This document shows positions 59,196 to 64,000 of a stretch of DNA of 64,000 nucleotides, one piece after another. Position numbers and translations under genes: made by a program. A model generated the notes under the pieces. That model was not told the origin of the DNA. It saw only the letters and a program-made list of their open reading frames with translations, and searched no databases. Each line of letters starts with the position of its first letter. The first letter of the stretch is position 1. The DNA is from Acanthosepion pharaonis (taxonomy: Eukaryota > Mollusca > Cephalopoda > Sepiida > Sepiidae), in contig CAHIKZ030005577.1 in assembly GCA_903632075.3 (NCBI GenBank), positions 2,185,001 through 2,249,000 of the forward strand, read 5' to 3'.

Positions 59196-59748
59196 GATTG
59201 AAAGTCTGTATACCTCGCTAAGTTTCTCTTTAATATTTACATTTCCTAAAAGTGAGAGTGAAACCACATTTTCAATATGCTTCTGTGACTTGTTTACTGT
59301 TTTTTCTTTCATTTTGTTTCTATTTCTGTGGTGAACAGCCCCGTAGAAGCAAGCGAGCCAGAGTGGCTTGCATCTGGTGCATAGGAAAATAAAGGTTTTA
59401 CCTTAACGGCCGGCATGTGACATTGGCAAGTTTGCCCCGTGAAAATAGCATTACTCTCCCTTTCTAGCAGTATGTGCGGTAATGAGGGTTTTTGTACAGT
59501 TTGGCATGCTTCCACCAATAGCAAGTCGTGTGCTGATTGGTCGACCGCAGTGTTGGCCTGATAAAAGAGGGCTGAATCAATGAAAAGGACAGACGGATAT
59601 ACATTGTGACATGTTCAGAAAGCAAGGACGGTGAATTGAACCAGCGGTATGTTGATTTGTACAAGTGATGTCATAGCAATACAGACCTATTTAAACTACA
59701 ATTTCTAAAACCATCTTTTGTCTACATCACCTCCAAATAGCAAACGCA

Positions 59749-60016
59749 GGCAGCAAAACAATGCATTTTTCATTTTACAGCTGCAGAACCACCTTTTCCA
59801 TCAGTACCATTCTGAATTAAAGCTATGAATATACCTTTTGTTGTTGCGTATTCCTGGCTGAGAAACAATGCATTTTTCATTTGGCAGCAAAACAATGCAT
59901 TTTTCATTTTACAGCTGCAGAACCACCTTTTCCATTAGTACCATTCTGAATTAAAGCTATGAATATACCTTTTGTTGTTGCGTATTCCTGGTTGAGATAT
60001 TTGAATATCAAGTGTT
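59749..60016. repeat. 134-bp tandem duplication
   Basis: Two units begin GGCAGCAAAACAATGCATTT at 59749 and 59883, about 98 percent alike by eye. DNA at 59196-59748 has a promoter-like GATTGGTCGACC and TGATAAAAGAGGG pair near 59537-59570 but no recognised gene. 60017-61014 is featureless. Confidence 0.9.
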
Positions 60017-61014
60017 GAATGGCTTCTTTTCTCATGGAGAGACAACCGTAAAAACATAAGCTGTTGAAGTTCCCTTACTGTCACATAATATATTGCATGG
60101 CATTTCAAGGAGGTCATGGTTAAATTAAAAATTTCTCTACAATAAAACAACTGAAAAAAAAACCCAATGAATTAAATAGAATAAATGGAAGCTTGATAGT
60201 TATCTACAGTTTATCATGCTTAAGAATATTGACAATGTTTTTAAGCTGAATCAAAAATAAGCACTAACTTACACTTGGACAACAGGGTCAGCACTCGGTG
60301 AGTGACAGAGCTCTAGTGTTCAGTGTTCTAACTCATAACAGCCAAACCATATTACTGGAACGGTGAAGCACACGGTTCCGTACAAGAATGTTTTCATTTT
60401 TTATGAATGAGGGGTGGCGGCTACTGACATTAAGCTTCAGGGGGGTATATAATTTACAAATATAAAGAAAGAATTAAAGAAAAAAAAAAAGATTCATTAT
60501 ATTGAATGTTATCAATTATCTCAAATAAAAATAGCGGTTGCTGCAGTGCCTATAAACGAGCTGCCACTGTCAGTAAATCTAAATGTAAATTCTCATAAAT
60601 GCTTTATCCCCAGGACCAGATGTAATAAATATATTCAGTTAATGCTGTCGTATAAATCAGTATTTACAGTTACAATCCCCCTTTTAGGTTTTGCCATTTA
60701 ACTAGAGTAATTAAAATGTGCTTTTGTTGTTTACAGAATTTCTAATAAAACTATCAGAATCAAAACTCAGTCATGCTAGATTAACAAGTCTGGACTGTAG
60801 ACATCGTAGACCTTAAATAGTTTTTGATTCTGTCAGCTGTATGGAGATTATATGTAAATATTATAAAAGTAATCAAACAAACATTGAAGCATGAATTCTC
60901 GGCTTTCTGCCTTAAGATCTTGAACTCTCTAACAATGACAATACATAAAATACTTGCAAAACAAAATGATGATGCAAAAAATTCTGGTGTGCACTAGTCA
61001 CATCATTATGCTAA

Positions 61015-61512
61015 TTTTACTATTTTTTTAATGTGCTGTTTGAGAGGTGAATTTCAGGAAAACTTAAATCCACAGATTTCTCATTGGAAACGTGTGTGTA
61101 TCCATGTGTCATTTGTTATTTGAACTGTGAGAAAACATAAATTCAAAGATTTCACAGTGGAATGTTTCCTCTCCAGTGTGTGCTAACGTGTGATTTCGTT
61201 GTGAAGATTTTAAGAAAAACTAACTCCACAGATTTCACAGGGGAATGATTTTTATCCCGTGTGTATTTTCTCCATGTGGTCTTTGAGAGATGTATGGTGG
61301 GCAAACTTACATGCACAGATTTGACAATGGAAAGGTTTTTTAGAATTCATGGAAAATGTAACTCCATAGATTTGATGGGAAATTGTTTATTCCCTATGCC
61401 TGTTCTGTTATGTCTCTCCTTAAAGTTAACTATCAATCCACGAATTTCACTGCCTAAGAATGACTTCTTTCTCATTAATATTCACCATGGTTTCAGGTAC
61501 TGCAAAGATGTA
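61015..61512 (-). pseudogene. Third zinc-finger locus, decayed
   Basis: Minus-strand finger units are recognisable by the complements of CACAGATTTCACA and CTCTCCAGTGTGTG at 84-bp-like spacing, all with stops or lost ligands. The upstream part (61385-61510) aligns with the upstream exon and intron of the gene at 12.3 kb: ATG plus AATATTAATGAG, and a CTTTGCAG acceptor at about 61506. It has no GT donor at the expected place. It is a dead paralogue of that gene. A mariner is inserted directly upstream. Confidence 0.75.
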
Positions 61513-62776
61513 TCCAGTCATCCCATAAGTTCTGTCCGAATTTTAACATTTTGTTAAAATGAATGAAATTTAAAGAGTATTTTATAATGTTTAATGAAGC
61601 TGAACATTATTTTTATGTTTAGATGCATTTAAACTGATCAAATTTTATTTCAGAGAACAATAAAATTAAATTTTGTTTGATTAAAACCCTGCTAACATGG
61701 AAGTACCCAAGAATCATTTGAGGCACATAATGCTTTATGAGTTCAAGAAAGAAAACTCAGCAGCCGAAGTGGCTAGAAACATTCACTCAGTTTATGGAAA
61801 GGAAATGTGTGAATGAAAGAACTTGCAGAAAATGGTTTGCAAAATTCAGAGGTGGAGATTTCACCCTTGAAGATGAAGATCGAACCGGACGTCCAATTGA
61901 GTTTGATGAAAAGCTTCTTGAATCAGCCCTTGAAGAAAATCCTGCTTTATCAGTTGAAGAATTGGCAGTGGTTCATCATCATCAACAACATGGAAAAGTT
62001 CCCAAACTTGGAAAATGGGTGCCTCATGAATTGTCTGAAAACAACCTCAAATCCTGAGTTGACATCTGCTCTTTTCTCCATTCTCAACAACTTGTTTCAC
62101 CGTTTTTGGATAGACTTGTGACTGGTGACAAAAAATGGATCTTTTACCAAAATGTAAAGCATCGTAGACAGTGGATTGGTAAAGGGGAAGGACCCCAGCC
62201 ACAGCTGCGAAGGGAACTTCATGGGCAAAAGATTCTTCTTTCAATCTGGTGGGATTGCCAAGGAATAATCCACTTTGAATTCTTACCACCCGATGCAACA
62301 ATTAATGCTCAAATATACTGTCAGCAATTAGAGCATTTGAACCAAGCTTTGAGGAAAAAAAAGACCTGCTCTAGTGAATCGAAAAGAGGTGATGTTTCAT
62401 CAGGACAATGCGCGACCCCACACAGCAAGAATCACGTCACAAAAGATCGAAGAACTTGGTTGGGAGAAAATTCCTCATCCACCTTATTCTCCCGATCTTG
62501 CTCCTTCAGACTACTATTTGTTTTGTAGCTTACAGAATCATTTCAAAGAAACAACTTTTGTAACACAGGAAGAGGTTAAAACTGACATTTGTGAGTTCTT
62601 CAACTCAAAGCCAAAATAATTTTACAGTAATGGAATTAGTAAGCTTGTTAATAGATGGAAGGAAGTCATAGATAATCAGGGAAAATACATTGTCGATTGA
62701 ATCTGTAATTAAATGTAACATTTGGTCACTTGTTTTCTTTATTCAAAATTTGGACAGAACTTATGGGATGACCTGA
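61513..62776 (+). mobile_element. Mariner element, copy 2
   Basis: 1,264 bp with the same inverted repeats as copy 1; the left end reads TCCAGTCATCCCATAAGT, the right ACTTATGGGATGACCTGA. TA flanks both sides (61511-61512, 62777-62778). It sits just before the presumed acceptor of the dead zinc-finger locus. Confidence 0.95.
61697..62700 (+). pseudogene. Mariner transposase, inactivated (copy 2)
   Basis: The natural ATG is 61697. An added base near 61800-61806 (GGAAATGTGTG) shifts the frame. A deletion of about 27 bp removes part of the second helix-turn-helix (AVVHHHQQHGK), and the TGA after NNLKS is the same as in copy 1. The catalytic blocks read VTGDKKW (Glu to Lys after the first Asp), HQDNARPHTA (intact, unlike copy 1) and YSPDLAPSDY. 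A further frame change lies near 62370 in the run of A. The C-terminus is interrupted by a TAA after NSKPK. Confidence 0.9.
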
Positions 62777-62819
62777 TAGATGGAAGGAAGTCATAGATAA
62801 TCAGAGAAAATACATTGTT
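62777..62819 (+). repeat. Extra piece of mariner 3' coding end outside the TIR
   Basis: Just beyond the right terminal repeat, GATGGAAGGAAGTCATAGAT and GAAAATACATTG repeat the transposase 3' end found at about 62653-62694. One base difference is seen. Its position overlapping the TA suggests microhomology-driven copying. Confidence 0.8.
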
Positions 62820-62829
62820 CAACTAGATT

Positions 62830-63300
62830 TTTGAAAATGAAAGCAGAAACACTGATAAATGTTTAAATTTGATACATTATAAAGTTTATTCTGACTAATA
62901 TCAATTGTACAATGAATACGGTTTATTTTATTTTTTACTGTTACATAAAACTAGAGCAGATTTGTCAACAACTTATTAATAAATTATGTATCAGTGGACA
63001 TGGATCTATGGATGTTGGAATGGGCAATAGAACAGAAAAACAAAATCACCAATCTGAGATCTAGACTAAGAAAAGGAAATCTGTGAATTCAGAAACATAT
63101 GTTATTATGCCAGATACATGCTCCACTCAAATTTCACATGTGACCATCAAATGAAGCCAGGTTCAGGGTTGATTCAAGGTTACTCACTGCACCAGAGTGT
63201 AAAGCAGAAATGTGTGATCTCTCATCTCCATCATGTATAGCAGGCAAGAGAACAAGAATTTTGGAGAGATGTAGAGACAACAGCCATAGAGATAAATTGC
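62830..63300. repeat. Segment paralogous to 13540-13960
   Basis: See the partner entry. Upstream DNA of the dead zinc-finger locus retains the same blocks in the same order. Confidence 0.7.
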
Positions 63301-63429
63301 AGTGTCTCTTGAACACAACAGAAAGAGAAAGTCATGTCATTATGCTAGACTGGGTGCACGATGAAAGCAAGGGCTGCATACCAGAGAGTGGCTGAGAGGA
63401 AGTGACTTGTAGATTCAGATTCCTACATT

Positions 63430-64000
63430 TTTTTAAATCTTAAATTTTGTGCAAGTTTTAAGATTTAAAAAAATTCAATTTTGTGCAAGTTAAACACATA
63501 GAGGCTCCCAACCAAATATTACAACTGATGTATTTTGATTGGTTGTAAAATATTAATTAGGTGTCATCAATTACGTCCGAAGGTACCGACCCAAATTTTG
63601 GCCTCTAGTTGACGCCATAAAATGTAAACATGTTCACGAGCCTCCCCACGTGACCAAGAGAACTAATAAAAACGAAACTTCGACGCGACTTGGTCAGTGG
63701 GCACTTAAAATATTGAACCAATTCACTTGGAAGTCAACACAGCAAAGGAGCCGAACTTTATCTTCAATACAACAACAAACCTTGTCAACCATTTCCAGGC
63801 TTAACACTCACTCCCACAAAATATTCTATTCCACAAGAAGAATCTCTGGTTAACGAGCGATAACTCTATAACAATCAGTGAGTCAAGAACAATACTTTTT
63901 TTCTATTTAATACAAAAACAAAAACAACTGTTTAATTTTCCTATAACAACAAATATAGCTAACTACACCTTGTCATTTTCATACGTACAGTACAGTAACT
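63430..64000 (+). mobile_element. LTR-like repeat, copy 2 (cut by window end)
   Basis: Closely matches 33375-33920, including CGTCCGAAGGTACCGACCC, GACGCGACTTGGTCAGTGG and AACGAGCGATAACTCTATAA. Its left edge has an extra AAATTTTGTGCAAG copy between TTAAATCTTAAA and TTTTAAGATTTAAA. It runs off the window. Confidence 0.8.

Overview
The window is eukaryotic: AT-rich, gene-poor, full of microsatellites and dispersed repeats, with long C2H2 zinc-finger arrays, mariner, Helitron, Ty3/gypsy-type and hAT-type remnants and tRNA-derived SINEs. Two large expanded C2H2 arrays plus this mix of mobile DNA fit a mollusc, most likely a cephalopod (octopus or squid). That placement is inference; no single-copy gene here proves it. 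There is no rRNA, CRISPR array or bacterial-style operon.

Layout. 0-5.6 kb: diverged tandem duplications, microsatellites and a reverse-strand retroelement integrase remnant. 5.87-7.14 kb: a complete but inactivated mariner. 10.4-12.4 kb, minus strand: a zinc-finger gene with 11 good fingers, a likely 40-nt upstream exon, and a tail of decayed fingers after a frameshift. 14.5-20.5 kb: a repeat block holding a solo LTR, a non-autonomous Helitron, two pogo/Tigger-like MITEs and a foldback. 20.77-26.32 kb: a two-LTR gypsy element. 26.7-31.5 kb: solo LTRs and repeat copies.

31.6-50.14 kb: one broken autonomous Helitron. It reads in order coiled coil, N-terminal domain, HUH and two-Tyr Rep nuclease, Pif1-type helicase, and a 3' hairpin plus CTAG. 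It has been split by several LTRs, by two non-autonomous Helitrons, by an internal duplication and by a 9.3-kb block. That block is largely an inverted, reordered copy of the 15-20 kb region. 53.69-55.14 kb, plus strand: a 17-finger zinc-finger gene. 56.97-57.31 kb: a solo LTR with a perfect target-site duplication (TSD). 58.8-59.2 kb: a hAT-type transposase remnant. 61.0-62.8 kb: a third, dead zinc-finger locus with a second mariner inserted at its upstream edge. 63.4-64.0 kb: a second copy of an LTR-like repeat also found at 33.4 kb.

The only coding sequences that look under constraint are the two zinc-finger arrays. Both keep the finger backbone while varying the predicted DNA-reading residues, as expected of fast-evolving repeat-binding factors. 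The main novelty is the nested structure: several insertions have their unoccupied target site preserved elsewhere in the same window. I saw no previously undescribed defence or metabolic system. Some frameshifts and mosaic joints look like long-read assembly noise, so pseudogene calls should be read with that in mind. All alignments were made by eye.
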